A stretch of 64,000 bases of DNA from Halopiger aswanensis. Lineage in GTDB: Archaea; Halobacteriota; Halobacteria; Halobacteriales; Natrialbaceae. Both the position numbers and the translations under genes were made by a program. Within the stretch, counting starts at the first letter, position 1; each line of letters starts with the position of its first letter. Location: assembly GCF_003610195.1 (NCBI RefSeq), contig NZ_RAPO01000002.1, forward strand, positions 248,001 to 312,000, in the 5' to 3' direction. The notes beneath the pieces were generated by a model that was not told where the DNA came from, did no database searches, and was given only the letters and a program-made list of their open reading frames with translations. This document shows, piece by piece, positions 1 to 8,565 of this stretch.

Positions 1-291
1 TTCGCGGGCATCCCCGAGGAGATGCAGGCGATGTTCCGCGAGGTCGAAGCCGAGTTCCGCGGCGACGCGACCGCGCGAACGATCTACACGCCGGCGCCGG
101 AGGGATCGCTCCACGGCGTCCTCGAGCGCGCCGGCGACGAGTTCGACGTAACCGTCGGTAGCTACCCGCGCGGCGAGTCGCGGCCGGGCCGGATCCGCGT
201 TACGGGGACCGACGAGTCGACGGTCGACGCGGCGATCGAGTGGCTGCGCGAGCGCGTCGAGACGACGGCGCCGCCGTCGGAGTCGGACTAG
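1..291 (+). CDS. CinA-family molybdopterin-binding-like protein (C-terminal part)
   Basis: The reading frame is open from the first base, so the gene begins before the window. About 96 residues are visible. They begin with FAGIPEEMQAMF, which matches the conserved (P)GxPxEMxxMF segment near the end of the MoeA/MogA-like domain of COG1058 (CinA N-terminal) proteins. A small alpha/beta tail of the kind that follows this domain comes next (GSLHGVLERAG, then VTVGSYPR). The family is linked to competence/damage-induced proteins and nicotinamide-nucleotide metabolism, but the archaeal role is unclear. The internal ATG at 22 is unlikely to be the start because it falls inside the conserved motif. 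Confidence 0.75.
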   Translation, partial: FAGIPEEMQAMFREVEAEFRGDATARTIYTPAPEGSLHGVLERAGDEFDVTVGSYPRGESRPGRIRVTGTDESTVDAAIEWLRERVETTAPPSESD

Positions 292-423
292 TCCGCTCGC
301 CGTCCGACAGTGAATTCGGTCGCGAGCACGACGAGAGGGGCGATCGAGAGGCACTTCCAGCGCGGCTCGAGAGCGGGATCGGATATTCGGTAGCTACTTG
401 GGTCGACCGTCCAACCGACGTGT

Positions 424-1134
424 ATGGGCGGACGTGGGCCGAAACGCGAACTCGCGGAGAAGATAGCCGGGGAGATCACGCTGAGCGACGATCCCGGCGC
501 CACGTTGCGCAAGTGGCGAACCGATTTCGACGTCTCGCAGACAGACCTCGCCGAAGAGTTGGGGGTCTCCTCGTCGGTCATTTCGGACTACGAGAGCGGC
601 CGCCGGGAGAGTCCGGGTATCGGCGTCGTCGGACGGCTCGTCGAGGGACTGCTCGCGATCGACGAACGGCGCGGCGGCGACCGCATTCGCCAGTACGGCC
701 GCGTCCTCTCGGCCGGGTTCGACAGCGACGTCGTCCTCGACCTGCGCGAGTACGCGACCTCGATTCCCCTCGCGACGCTCTACGACGATATCGACGCCAC
801 TGAAATCGCAACCGGCGACACCGACCGCGTCAGCGGCCACACGGTCATCGACAGCATCGAGGCGATCACCCGCCTCTCGAGCGAGGAATTCTTCCGACTG
901 TACGGCCAGAGTACGAACCGCGTCCTGGTGTTTACGGGCGTCACTCGCGGCGAATCGCCGCTGGTCGCCCTACGGGTCGTCAATCCGACGCCCAACGCGG
1001 TCGTCCTCCACGGCCTCGACGAGGAGGATCTGTGGCCCCACGCGGCCGATCTCGCCCGGATCGACGGCTACTCGCTGGCAGTATCGAACGCGCCGCTCGA
1101 CGACCTGCTCGATCGGCTCGTCTCGCTCGAGTAA
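424..1134 (+). CDS. HTH (Xre/Cro-type) transcriptional regulator, COG1709-like
   Basis: The protein has 236 residues. Residues about 29-70 form a Cro/C1-type helix-turn-helix (SQTDLAEELGVSSSVISDYESGRR), and a basic start (GGRGPKRELAEKI) precedes it. The remaining 160 residues look like an alpha/beta ligand or dimerisation domain. This layout matches COG1709, a family of archaeal predicted regulators with an N-terminal HTH. It would act as a soluble DNA-binding regulator, but its targets cannot be inferred because it stands alone between a CinA-type gene and a tiny membrane protein. The ATG at 424 follows an AT-rich stretch near 380 that could hold the promoter. Confidence 0.85.
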   Translation: MGGRGPKRELAEKIAGEITLSDDPGATLRKWRTDFDVSQTDLAEELGVSSSVISDYESGRRESPGIGVVGRLVEGLLAIDERRGGDRIRQYGRVLSAGFDSDVVLDLREYATSIPLATLYDDIDATEIATGDTDRVSGHTVIDSIEAITRLSSEEFFRLYGQSTNRVLVFTGVTRGESPLVALRVVNPTPNAVVLHGLDEEDLWPHAADLARIDGYSLAVSNAPLDDLLDRLVSLE

Positions 1135-1195
1135 TTGCGAGCGACGGACGGCGACCGGGCCGGTTCGTTGCGCCCTCGCCACTCCCTCGACCACT

Positions 1196-1351
1196 ATGGA
1201 TCGCACAGAACGCAGGACAGTCGTACTGCTCGTCGGCGATCTCGGCACGCTCGCAGCGACGGCCGCGATCGACGAGCCCGCCGTCTGGCTCGCATGGGCG
1301 GCCGCAACGGCAGTTGTCGCTGGGGCTGCACTGATCGTATTCAATCGGTAG
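1196..1351 (+). CDS. Small two-helix membrane protein, unrecognised
   Basis: This is a short 51-residue frame starting MDRTERRTVVLLVGDL. A basic N-terminus is followed by two hydrophobic stretches, roughly residues 8-24 and 30-49 (AVWLAWAAATAVVAGAALIVF), and the protein ends in NR. It sits 61 bases after the HTH regulator and converges with the GIDE-like gene. I do not recognise a family. Positive N-terminal residues and alternating hydrophobic segments support a real small inner-membrane protein. Confidence 0.5.
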   Translation: MDRTERRTVVLLVGDLGTLAATAAIDEPAVWLAWAAATAVVAGAALIVFNR

Positions 1352-1416
1352 CCGTCGGTAGTTGGTTGTTCTCGAGTCGAAGGACGCGGAGCCGACGTTG
1401 CGTTTCGAGGCGACGG

Positions 1417-2493
1417 TTAGTATCCTGCAAGCAGCCAGAGGAGTCCGAACCCGCTGCCGATCGAAGCGAGTGCCGCGAGCGCACAGCCGAAGAGGGTCAC
1501 GAGATAGTGGCGATCGATCCCGTCCGCACGGACAGGGGAGATGATGAACTCGCTCGAGGACTCACCGGCAGTTATCAGCGGCACGTTGCTGTTGTCGCCG
1601 CTCTCGCCTGCCACCGCTCGGTCCTCGGGTGCGACCGCGACACCGAGCACGGAGACGGTTGCCCCCGGCTCGAGCACCGCCTCGTGGTACACTCGATCCT
1701 GATCGCGTCGCTCGTCACCGTCGTCGACCGCCTCGCGGAGCCGCGTCGCGATCGGCTCCGGTGGCCGTTCATCGGTGGCTACGGGTTGAGACGCGGTCCG
1801 CTCGAGGCGCAGTTCGGCCCCGCCCGGATCGACGAGCACGCGGCCAGTGTCGTCCCGGAGCCAGAACGGCCGGCGGCGGTCCGCGACGCGTTCGGTCCCG
1901 TCGACCAGCGACGAGAGCAGCCCCGTCGTCGCTGCGCCGGCACCCGCGTCGGTCTCGAGCGAGTCCTCGAACGCGACCTGAGTCTGGGACAGCTGGTAAC
2001 AGACCGCGTCACTACCCGAGAGCGGCGCCTCGAGCGGGTCGTCTGCCGGTACGATCTCACCCGTTATCCGGACGCGGCTCGAGTCGACTGTCTCGGCGTC
2101 GACCGGGTCGGTTAGCCGGAACGCGAGATACGAGCGGACGTTAGTGATGACCCCGCCGAGGAAGTAGAAGCCGCTGCCGACCAGCAATCCGCCGGCCGCG
2201 ACGGGGATGAGCACGGTTCGCGACCGTCCGAAGGGGTTGTTCGCTCCGAACGGGTAGCCGCCCAGCGTGAAGGGGAGCCAGACGACCACCACCGCGAGGA
2301 ACATCAACGCGCCGTAGAGCCGGTTGCTCATGTGGATCCGCTGATCGACCCACGCGACACCCGTCTGGGCCTCGTCGTTCCAGACGGCCAGTCCGACGAC
2401 GAGCAGCCAGAGATGGAGGAGCAAGAGCAAGACGAGCACGTCGATGCCGGTGATCGTCGCAGCAGGGAGCGGCGTCAGCGAGGCGGTCGACAT
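1417..2493 (-). CDS. GIDE/MULAN-like multi-pass membrane protein
   Basis: The protein has 358 residues. Hydrophobic helices lie at about 17-37, 60-78, 92-115 and 330-356. Between the last two is a soluble domain (about 120-300) with GEIVPADDPLEAPLSG at 145-160, then CYQ, then WLRDDTGRVLVDP at 211-223. These match the GIDE domain, the membrane-proximal part of E3 ligase MULAN-type proteins: G-x-V-P then SPLSG, and later D-DTGR-vlVdP-gA. No RING finger is present, so ligase activity should not be assumed. The gene lies downstream of gcvH on the same strand with a 127-base gap. Prokaryotic GIDE-only proteins have no established function. Confidence 0.65.
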   Translation of the reverse strand: MSTASLTPLPAATITGIDVLVLLLLLHLWLLVVGLAVWNDEAQTGVAWVDQRIHMSNRLYGALMFLAVVVVWLPFTLGGYPFGANNPFGRSRTVLIPVAAGGLLVGSGFYFLGGVITNVRSYLAFRLTDPVDAETVDSSRVRITGEIVPADDPLEAPLSGSDAVCYQLSQTQVAFEDSLETDAGAGAATTGLLSSLVDGTERVADRRRPFWLRDDTGRVLVDPGGAELRLERTASQPVATDERPPEPIATRLREAVDDGDERRDQDRVYHEAVLEPGATVSVLGVAVAPEDRAVAGESGDNSNVPLITAGESSSEFIISPVRADGIDRHYLVTLFGCALAALASIGSGFGLLWLLAGY

Positions 2494-2620
2494 GGAAGCA
2501 TGCCACCTTCTCCTGTTCTCTACCTAACAGTTTCGGCAGGAGAGAACGCGCGGCAGTCGCTACGCCGTCTCGGACGAGCGCTGTCGAACTGAGAAGCAGC
2601 GGTATCGAACGGCGCCGCGA

Positions 2621-3004
2621 TCAGGCGATCTGGTCCTCGTACTCGTCGGCCGAGAGCAGTTCCTCGAGTTCGGCCGTATCGTCCGGCTCGATCTCGAGCA
2701 TCCAGCCCTCGCCGAAGGGATCCTCGTTGACGAGTTCGGGCGCGTCGAACAGGTCCTCGTGGACCGAGACGACCTCGCCGCTGACGGGCGCGTAGAGGTC
2801 GGAGACGGCTTTGATCGATTCGATGACGCCGAACTCCGCCTCCTGTTCGACCTCGTCGCCCTCGTCGGGGAGTTCGACGAAGACCACGTCGCCGAGTTCG
2901 TCCTGCGCGAAGTCGGAGATACCGACGCGGACGACGCCGTCAGTCTCGAGTGCCCACTCGTGCGATTCCAGATACCGTCGATCGTCGGGAACGTCGAAGC
3001 TCAT
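2621..3004 (-). CDS. gcvH: Glycine cleavage system H protein
   Basis: The 127-residue protein is full length for H protein. It carries the lipoylation motif [17 protein letters not shown], with the modified lysine at residue 65, after [19 protein letters not shown]. The lipoyl arm shuttles the aminomethyl group from glycine between the P, T and L proteins in the cytosol. The gene follows gcvT by 15 bases on the same strand, so the two are almost certainly cotranscribed. The P-protein genes lie 20 kb away at 23.6-26.5 kb. Confidence 0.97.
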   Translation of the reverse strand: MSFDVPDDRRYLESHEWALETDGVVRVGISDFAQDELGDVVFVELPDEGDEVEQEAEFGVIESIKAVSDLYAPVSGEVVSVHEDLFDAPELVNEDPFGEGWMLEIEPDDTAELEELLSADEYEDQIA

Positions 3005-3019
3005 GTGTTGTGTGCTGTG

Positions 3020-4144
3020 TTACTGCGTGTCGATAAATGGCGTCTGCTCGACTCGTGCCTTTTTCGACTGGCCGCGGACGACGACCTGCAGCGTCGTGCC
3101 CGGGTCAGCGTACTCGACCGGGACGTAGCCGAGGCCGATCGCCTGCTCTAAGGTCGGACTCATCGTGCCGCTGGTGACCGTGCCGATGACCCGACTCTCC
3201 GGATTCGTGATGTCGTAGCCGTGCCGTGGAACGCCGCGGTCGATCAACTGGAAGCCGACGAGTTGCTCCTCGACGCCCTCCGCCTCGATCTCGGCGAGGG
3301 CGTCGCGGCCGACGAACTCCGTCTCGAGGTCGACCGTGAAGCCGATGCCGGCCTCGTAGGGCGTCCGCGGGTTGTCTTCGGGGTTGAAATCCTGGCCGGC
3401 GAGTAGGAGGCCGGCCTCGATACGGAGCGTGTCTCGCGCGCCGAGCCCGCAGGGCTGACAGTCGAAGGCCGACCAGATGCGCTCGGCCTCGGTCCACGGG
3501 ACGAGCAGTTCGAAGCCGTCCTCGCCGGTGTAGCCCGTGCGGGCGGTCCAGCACTCGACGCCGTCGATCGTCGACTCCGTCGCCTCGAACCGCGAGAGGT
3601 CCGTCACCGAGCCGTCGATGGCGTCAGCTGTGTCGGCGGTATCGACGACGTCGTCCACCAGGGTAGCCGCGTTCGGCCCCTGCACGGCGAACATCGCGTA
3701 CTCGTCCGTTCGGTTGTCGACGGTCGCCTCGAGGTCCCATTCGTTACGGTAGCTGATCCAGCGTTCGTGGGTCGACTCGTCGGTGCCGGCGTTCGGGATG
3801 AAGAGGTACGTCGCCTCCCCGCCCTCGTCCGGCAGCCGGTAGATCACCGTATCGTCGATGATGGTGCCGTCCTCGTCGGTGATCGCGGCGTACTGGGCGT
3901 CGCCGACGCTGAGGCGGCTCACGTCGTTGGTCGTGAGCCGCTGCATCAGTTCCGTCGCGTCCGGGCCGGTGACGTGAATCTGGCCCATGTGCGAGACGTC
4001 GAAGATGCCGACATCCTCGCGGACGGCCGCGTGTTCCGTTCGGATCGAGTCGAACTCGACCGGCATGTCCCAGCCGCCAAACTCCGTAAACTTCGCTCCG
4101 CGCTCGTCGTGGATCCCACGTAACGGCGGCGTCTGAAGCGGCAT
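3020..4144 (-). CDS. gcvT: Glycine cleavage system T protein (aminomethyltransferase)
   Basis: The product transfers a one-carbon unit from H-protein-bound aminomethyl to tetrahydrofolate and releases ammonia. It has 374 residues, normal for the family. It contains FTEFGGWDMPVEF near the start, IFDVSHMGQI, the region GYTGEDGFELLVP and GLGARDTLRIEAGLLL, all typical of GcvT. The open frame extends upstream to 4237, but the homologous start is MPLQTPPLRGIHDERG at 4144. The frame upstream of that is not protein-like. It is the first gene of a gcvT-gcvH unit. Confidence 0.96.
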   Translation of the reverse strand: MPLQTPPLRGIHDERGAKFTEFGGWDMPVEFDSIRTEHAAVREDVGIFDVSHMGQIHVTGPDATELMQRLTTNDVSRLSVGDAQYAAITDEDGTIIDDTVIYRLPDEGGEATYLFIPNAGTDESTHERWISYRNEWDLEATVDNRTDEYAMFAVQGPNAATLVDDVVDTADTADAIDGSVTDLSRFEATESTIDGVECWTARTGYTGEDGFELLVPWTEAERIWSAFDCQPCGLGARDTLRIEAGLLLAGQDFNPEDNPRTPYEAGIGFTVDLETEFVGRDALAEIEAEGVEEQLVGFQLIDRGVPRHGYDITNPESRVIGTVTSGTMSPTLEQAIGLGYVPVEYADPGTTLQVVVRGQSKKARVEQTPFIDTQ

Positions 4145-4235
4145 AGTCGGGTGGACACTCCGCTGGTAGTAATGTCTTTTTGTCAGCGCGATTCGGTCGA
4201 CGCCACAATGGACCCCCGTACCGCTCGAGCGGGTC

Positions 4236-4241
4236 AAAAAA
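4236..4241 (-). terminator. Possible U-tract terminator after the subtilase gene
   Basis: A run of six A on the + strand gives U6 in the minus-strand transcript, 38 bases past the stop of the protease gene. Archaeal terminators are often simple U-tracts. A 12-base palindrome (CCGCTCGAGCGG, 4221-4232) lies beyond the tract, so a hairpin-then-U arrangement is not present. Confidence 0.3.
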
Positions 4242-4278
4242 GGAACAAATTGGGGCCGGGTGTCGCGTACCGAACCGT

Positions 4279-6339
4279 CTACAGACCGAGTTCTTCGATC
4301 GACAGCGTGTAGTCGCTGTTACCCGAGACGGCGTGCACCTGCAGCCCGAACTGCTCGTCGCCTTCGAGCGAGACCGTGATCGGCTCACCGTCGCCGGACG
4401 TACTCTCGTCGTAATCCCACCGCGAGGGGCGGCGGCCGTCGAGAGTTACGTAGAGGTTGAACGAGGCCTTGTCGGGCACCTCGAGCTCGAGCGTCGCCGA
4501 GCAGGGGTTCTCGGTGTGCAGCGAGTACGTGTACCGGTCGCTCTCGCCCCACCAGCCGCTGCCGTCGAGGGTGCCGTCGGCGCTGGCGGTGATGGTTTCG
4601 TCGCCGCAGGTCGGTTCGTCCGTTTCACCGTCGTCTTCGTTCTCGTCCTCGTCAGGTCCGCCGCCCGTCTCCCTGATAACCTCCTCGACCGACTTCTCCT
4701 CGCCCTCGAGTTCGACCCACATCACGTCGGGCTGGTCGATATCGATCGAGGTGACGGCGCCGTCGACGCGGAAGGCGTCGCCGTAGCCGCCGCCGGTGAG
4801 GCCGCTGACTCGGTAGGTTCCGTCGGACTCGGTGATCGTGTCGTTGCCGTTGCCGCCGATGCTCCGGCCCGATGGGGAGTCGTAGGGCGCGTCGGTGATC
4901 TCGACGGGGCCGTCGGCGGTGAACTCGTACTCCGCGAGGGAGGCGTCGGGTTCGGTGACGAACGCGAGGAGGTGCCCCTCGCTCTCGTCGCCGTCGGAGT
5001 CGTCGGAGTCGTCGGTATCGTCGTTCTGCTCGTCCTCCTGAGGCTCGTCGCCGGTACCCTGCTCGCCGTCGTAACCGTCCGGGACGGTGTTGACCGCGGC
5101 GGCAGCGTTGACTCTGCCGGCACCCTGTGCGTACGACGAGAGCCCGACGTCGACGGCGGTGTCTTTCAGATGCTGGCGGAGTTCGCTACCCGAGAGATCG
5201 GGGTAGGCCGACAGCACGAGGCCGGCGACGCCGGAGACCACCGGTGCGGCCATCGAGGTGCCCGACATGCGCCCGTAGCTGTTCCAGGGAACGGCCGAGA
5301 GGACCCGCGTCCCGGGGGCGGTGATGTCCACTCGAGAGCCGGTGTTCGAGAACGACGCCAGCGAGTCGTTGCTGGTGACCGCGGTGACGGCCATCACGTC
5401 GTCGTAGGCCGCCGGGTAGGCGACGCTGTTGGCGCCCGAGTTGCCGGTCGCACCGACGAGCAGGACGCCGTTGTTGGCCGCGTAGTCGCAGGCCGACCGG
5501 AGCGTGTAGTAGCCGCTGGTCGCACCCAGCGAGAGGTTGATGATGTCCGCGCCGGCGTCGACCGACCACTGGATCGCGTCGGCGATATCGGAGAGCGCCC
5601 CCTGTCCGCTCCGGTCGAGGGCGCGAGCCGACAGCAGCGAACAGTTGCTGATCCCCGCGTGGCCGGTCCCGTCGTCCGTCCCGCCGGCGGCGATGCCGCC
5701 GACGTGAGTGCCGTGTTGCTCGTCGCCGGCGACCGGGTACGGATCGCTGCCGTAGCCGGTGAACACGTTCCCGTGGTTCGGAACGCTGTCGTCCATGTTG
5801 TCCGCCAGCGCCGGGTGGTCGTACTGGATCCCTTGGTCGACGATGGAGATCGTGACGTCCCCGTCGCCGTAGGTCGTCTCCCAGGCCTCGCTGCAGCCGA
5901 TCTGGCTGGGCGCGTGCTGGGAGCCGTAGTAGGGGTCGTTCGGCGTGACGAACGACTCCATCGTCGCGTTCGGTTCCGCGTACTCGACGTACTCGTTGGC
6001 CGTGATCGCTTCGATGAACGTCTCGCGGGCGAAATCCGGCGCCTCCGACGGGAAGGAAACGACTGCGTAGTTGATGACCTCGTTCGTGTGTTCGACCCTC
6101 GCGTCGCCGGGCACCGCTGCGAGCGCTTCCCGCTCGATGTCCGACGCCGACGGCGAGATGCCGACGATGAGTTCGTCCTCTTTCGGTCCGGGTTCGCGGC
6201 CGTTCTCGTCGTCGGCGCTGACGACGCCGCTCGAGGCGAGCAGGCCGCCGATCGAGAGCGACCCGGCACCGGTGAGGATCGTTCGGCGATTGTATTCGCG
6301 GTCGGAGTCGGTCCCGTCCCGCGGATCGTTCGGTTGCAT
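4279..6339 (-). CDS. Secreted subtilisin-like serine protease (halolysin type) with C-terminal extension
   Basis: The 686-residue protein begins with a Tat signal: NRRTILTGAGS at 17-27, then a hydrophobic stretch ending SADDENG. An I9-type propeptide covers about 55-130. The S8 catalytic domain (about 135-415) shows Asp168 (SIVDQGIQYDHP), His209 (QHGTHVGG), oxyanion Asn300 (GATGNSG) and Ser362 (SGTSMAAP). A very acidic linker (about 424-456) leads to a beta-rich domain. The last about 90 residues resemble a bacterial pre-peptidase C-terminal (PPC) domain (CGDETITASADG, then GLQVHAVSGNSDYTLSI). Halolysins are extracellular proteases activated after Tat export, and their C-terminal extensions help stability or substrate binding. 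The long AT-rich upstream region suggests a regulated promoter. Confidence 0.93.
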   Translation of the reverse strand: MQPNDPRDGTDSDREYNRRTILTGAGSLSIGGLLASSGVVSADDENGREPGPKEDELIVGISPSASDIEREALAAVPGDARVEHTNEVINYAVVSFPSEAPDFARETFIEAITANEYVEYAEPNATMESFVTPNDPYYGSQHAPSQIGCSEAWETTYGDGDVTISIVDQGIQYDHPALADNMDDSVPNHGNVFTGYGSDPYPVAGDEQHGTHVGGIAAGGTDDGTGHAGISNCSLLSARALDRSGQGALSDIADAIQWSVDAGADIINLSLGATSGYYTLRSACDYAANNGVLLVGATGNSGANSVAYPAAYDDVMAVTAVTSNDSLASFSNTGSRVDITAPGTRVLSAVPWNSYGRMSGTSMAAPVVSGVAGLVLSAYPDLSGSELRQHLKDTAVDVGLSSYAQGAGRVNAAAAVNTVPDGYDGEQGTGDEPQEDEQNDDTDDSDDSDGDESEGHLLAFVTEPDASLAEYEFTADGPVEITDAPYDSPSGRSIGGNGNDTITESDGTYRVSGLTGGGYGDAFRVDGAVTSIDIDQPDVMWVELEGEEKSVEEVIRETGGGPDEDENEDDGETDEPTCGDETITASADGTLDGSGWWGESDRYTYSLHTENPCSATLELEVPDKASFNLYVTLDGRRPSRWDYDESTSGDGEPITVSLEGDEQFGLQVHAVSGNSDYTLSIEELGL

Positions 6340-6643
6340 GGAACGACAGTCATCAAAACCTGAAATTAGTAAAACTTTATCGAACTTGAAACTATTTATT
6401 TAACATTCTAAGCCGGAATTTATGTCAGAAGGGAATGGGATGCGCATATAAAGAGAGAACAATTGAATTCGCCCGGTTAGATACCCCGCCGATCGGGAAA
6501 GAAACGCGGCGATAGTTTCCGCCACTCGACGGGGTGCTCGAGTCGAGCGAACCGGAAGCAAATAGCGCGATGCGCGCCGACGCGACCCCGCCACGTCGTC
6601 GTGTTTCGTCACACCTATCTCGCGCGCGCAGGAAGTGGGTGGC
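6340..6643. other. AT-rich divergent intergenic region
   Basis: This 304-base region separates the subtilase (minus) from the NYN gene (plus). It is far richer in A+T than its surroundings, especially 6355-6480. CATATAAAG at 6444-6452 could serve as a TATA element; read on the minus strand it would give a leader of about 80 bases for the protease. No gene-like frame is convincing here. Confidence 0.5.
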
Positions 6644-7108
6644 ATGTTCGACAGCGTTCGCGCCCGTCTCGGTCTCGCCCCCGACGGATCGTCGGAACCG
6701 ACCGTCGGGCTGTTCGTCGACGGGCCGAACGTCTTCCGCGACGAGTTCGACGTCGACCTGAACGACCTTCGGGACGCCGCCCGCGACCTCGGCCGCGTCG
6801 GCGTCATCCGCCTCTACCTCGACGAACACGCGACCCCCGGACTCATTCAGGCCGCCGAGGCGCGGGGCTTCGAAGTGATCGTCACCAGCGGCGACGTCGA
6901 CGTCAAACTCGCCGTCGACGCGACCGCGCTGGGCAGCGCCGGCACGATCGACCGCCTCGCGATCGCCTCCCGAGACACGGACTTCAAACCCGTCCTCGAG
7001 CACGCGGGGACCGTCGGCATCGAAACGATCGCGATCGCGCCGGGCTCGTACGGGCGATCGGACGCGCTACAGAACGCGGCCGACGAGGCGATCACGATCG
7101 ACGAGTGA
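6644..7108 (+). CDS. NYN domain (PIN-like) putative ribonuclease
   Basis: The protein has 154 residues from the ATG at 6644; a GTG nine bases upstream is a less likely start. It shows the NYN/LabA (COG1432, former DUF88) pattern: VGLFVDGPNVF with the first metal-binding Asp, then TSGDVDVKLAVDAT, then ASRDTDFKPVLEHA. These acidic residues form the PIN-like active site. Family members are predicted or proven RNases acting on RNA in the cytosol. It is a single gene between the protease and an alpha/beta hydrolase, so its substrate is not indicated by context. Confidence 0.85.
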   Translation: MFDSVRARLGLAPDGSSEPTVGLFVDGPNVFRDEFDVDLNDLRDAARDLGRVGVIRLYLDEHATPGLIQAAEARGFEVIVTSGDVDVKLAVDATALGSAGTIDRLAIASRDTDFKPVLEHAGTVGIETIAIAPGSYGRSDALQNAADEAITIDE

Positions 7109-7186
7109 TAGCCTCGGGGTCGGGGCTCGCGGCCCGCCGCGTTCGGTTCGCACCCGAGCGCCACTCCGTGTGAACCGAGTCGAGTC

Positions 7187-7192
7187 TTTATA
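7187..7192 (+). promoter_or_regulatory. TATA-like box of the alpha/beta hydrolase gene
   Basis: TTTATA is centred 27 bases before the ATG at 7217, the spacing expected for a leaderless haloarchaeal transcript. Confidence 0.6.
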
Positions 7193-7216
7193 CGCGCACC
7201 TGTCGTTCGACTAGCT

Positions 7217-7996
7217 ATGGAGACGGTCTCTCATCACGGCCGCACCACCGCCTACGAGGTCTCGGACCGCGGTGGCGACGGCCCGACGATCTGCTGCATC
7301 CACGGCAGCGGGGGGTCCCGCCACGTCTGGAAGAGCCAGCACCGCCTCGCGGATCGCACGCCCGTCGTCGCGCTCGATCTCAGCGGCCACGGAGATTCGG
7401 ACGACATCGACGCCTCGCCGGGCTACGCGACGCTCTCGGCCTACGCCGACGACGTGATCGCCGTCGCCGAGGCGACCGACGCAACCGTCCTCGTCGGTAA
7501 CTCGCTCGGCGGCGCCGTCGTTCTGCACATCCTGCTCGAGCGCGCGGGCGAGTTCGACCCGGACGCGGTCGTCCTGACGGGCGCCGGCGCGCGACTCGGC
7601 GTCCTCGAGGACCTCCTGCAGTGGCTCGAGCACGACTTCGAGCGAGCGGTCGAGTTCCTCCACGGCGACGACCGATTCTTCCACGATCCGGAGCCGGAAC
7701 TCCGGGAGCGATCGATGGAGCGGTTCCACGAGTGCGGGCAGGCGGTGACGAACCGGGACTTCCAGACCTGCCACACGTTCGACGTGCGCGATCGATTGGA
7801 CGAGATCGACGTGCCGACGCTGGCGGTCTACGGCGAGTACGACCAGTTGACCCCGCCGTGGTTCCACGAGTTCCTCGCGGACGAGATCGGGGACAGCTAC
7901 CTCGTCGGGATCGAGGACGCCGCCCACCTGGCGATGCTCGAGCGGCCCGCGGCGTTCAACGACGCCGTGCTCGAGTTCGTCGAGGAGAGGACGTGA
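7217..7996 (+). CDS. Alpha/beta-fold hydrolase
   Basis: The 259-residue protein is a standard single-domain alpha/beta hydrolase. CIHGSGGSRHVWK at 27-39 forms the oxyanion loop, GNSLGG gives the nucleophile Ser96 (G-x-S-x-G), and YGEYDQLTP supplies Asp209. The catalytic His is probably His237 (EDAAHLAMLERP). The substrate is unknown; family members include esterases, lipases and C-C hydrolases. It is transcribed alone, with a TATA-like box giving a leaderless message. Confidence 0.88.
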   Translation: METVSHHGRTTAYEVSDRGGDGPTICCIHGSGGSRHVWKSQHRLADRTPVVALDLSGHGDSDDIDASPGYATLSAYADDVIAVAEATDATVLVGNSLGGAVVLHILLERAGEFDPDAVVLTGAGARLGVLEDLLQWLEHDFERAVEFLHGDDRFFHDPEPELRERSMERFHECGQAVTNRDFQTCHTFDVRDRLDEIDVPTLAVYGEYDQLTPPWFHEFLADEIGDSYLVGIEDAAHLAMLERPAAFNDAVLEFVEERT

Positions 7997-8039
7997 GCGC
8001 GGTGGATCGAAGCCGCGAGCGGCGGATCACGACAAAGGA

Positions 8040-8045
8040 TTTATA
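8040..8045 (+). promoter_or_regulatory. TATA-like box of the small membrane protein at 8068
   Basis: TTTATA lies about 26 bases before the ATG at 8068, consistent with a leaderless start. Confidence 0.55.
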
Positions 8046-8067
8046 GAAGCGACCGGAACCGTCGCGT

Positions 8068-8289
8068 ATGTTCCCCGCTGACGGCGTCCACGGCTTCGGC
8101 GGCGTGCAGGTCGCCTTCTACGCCTACGTCGCGCTGACGTGTGCGCTTACGGGCGGGCTGTGGCTGCTCGGCCTACCGACGGAGCTAACGGTGGTCGCGT
8201 TCGTCCCGATCGGCGGCCTCCTCCTGATTCCGTTCTGGCCGCTGTTCACGGCCCAGCATCCGGAACACGACGACGAGGCGCCACAGTAG
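8068..8289 (+). CDS. Small two-helix membrane protein, unrecognised
   Basis: The 73-residue protein has two predicted membrane helices, about 13-35 (AFYAYVALTCALTGGLWLLG) and 39-60 (LTVVAFVPIGGLLLIPFWPLF). It ends in a short acidic tail (HPEHDDEAPQ). A well-placed TATA box supports the start. I do not recognise a family; similar short two-helix proteins are common in haloarchaea. Confidence 0.65.
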   Translation: MFPADGVHGFGGVQVAFYAYVALTCALTGGLWLLGLPTELTVVAFVPIGGLLLIPFWPLFTAQHPEHDDEAPQ

Positions 8290-8565
8290 TGCAATCTCGT
8301 ATTCGGGGGTTAGAACCGAGTCCTTCTGTCGGTGAGGATAGCTGCGAATCTACCGCTGGCCCGTCCATCAGCTTTCGGTGATATTGACGGTGCCGTGCTG
8401 AACAGACAGTGCGAATGCACCACCCTCCGTCGATCGAGTATCGCGGAATCACGATCGTTCAGTAGGGAACCGTCGCGAGCGATAGTCGTCCGTTTTCTAT
8501 TGAAATGACGAACAGTACGGTTTTGTCCCCATCTTCGTTATGTCTCCAGACCATCTAGCAGTAGC
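8290..8565. other. Lower-G+C intergenic region before an HTH-10 gene
   Basis: This 276-base stretch has no convincing gene. It holds CCGTGCTGAAC (8393-8403), which recurs in the same orientation at 9784-9794 on the far side of the next two genes. The segment around 8340-8420 reminds me of short dispersed non-coding sequences in other haloarchaea, but that is memory, not evidence. The promoter of the 8566 gene should lie in 8510-8545. Confidence 0.4.
8393..8403 (+). repeat. Left copy of 11-base direct repeat flanking a two-gene islet
   Basis: CCGTGCTGAAC occurs here and identically at 9784-9794. The two copies bracket the HTH-10 and DUF7344-like genes at 8566-9668. Flanking bases do not match, so the repeat is exactly 11 bases. 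Confidence 0.5.

Noticed and set aside
4221-4232. 12-base palindrome CCGCTCGAGCGG as a terminator hairpin
   Set aside because: On the transcribed strand the U-tract comes before, not after, the hairpin; CTCGAG is also very frequent in this genome.
4180-6363. Long plus-strand open frame opposite gcvT and the subtilase
   Set aside because: It mirrors real minus-strand genes; high G+C removes stop codons. The translation is rich in Arg, Val and Gly with no domain pattern.
8246-8452. Minus-strand 68-codon frame in the spacer after the small membrane gene
   Set aside because: There is no start signal or family resemblance; it overlaps the end of a better gene.
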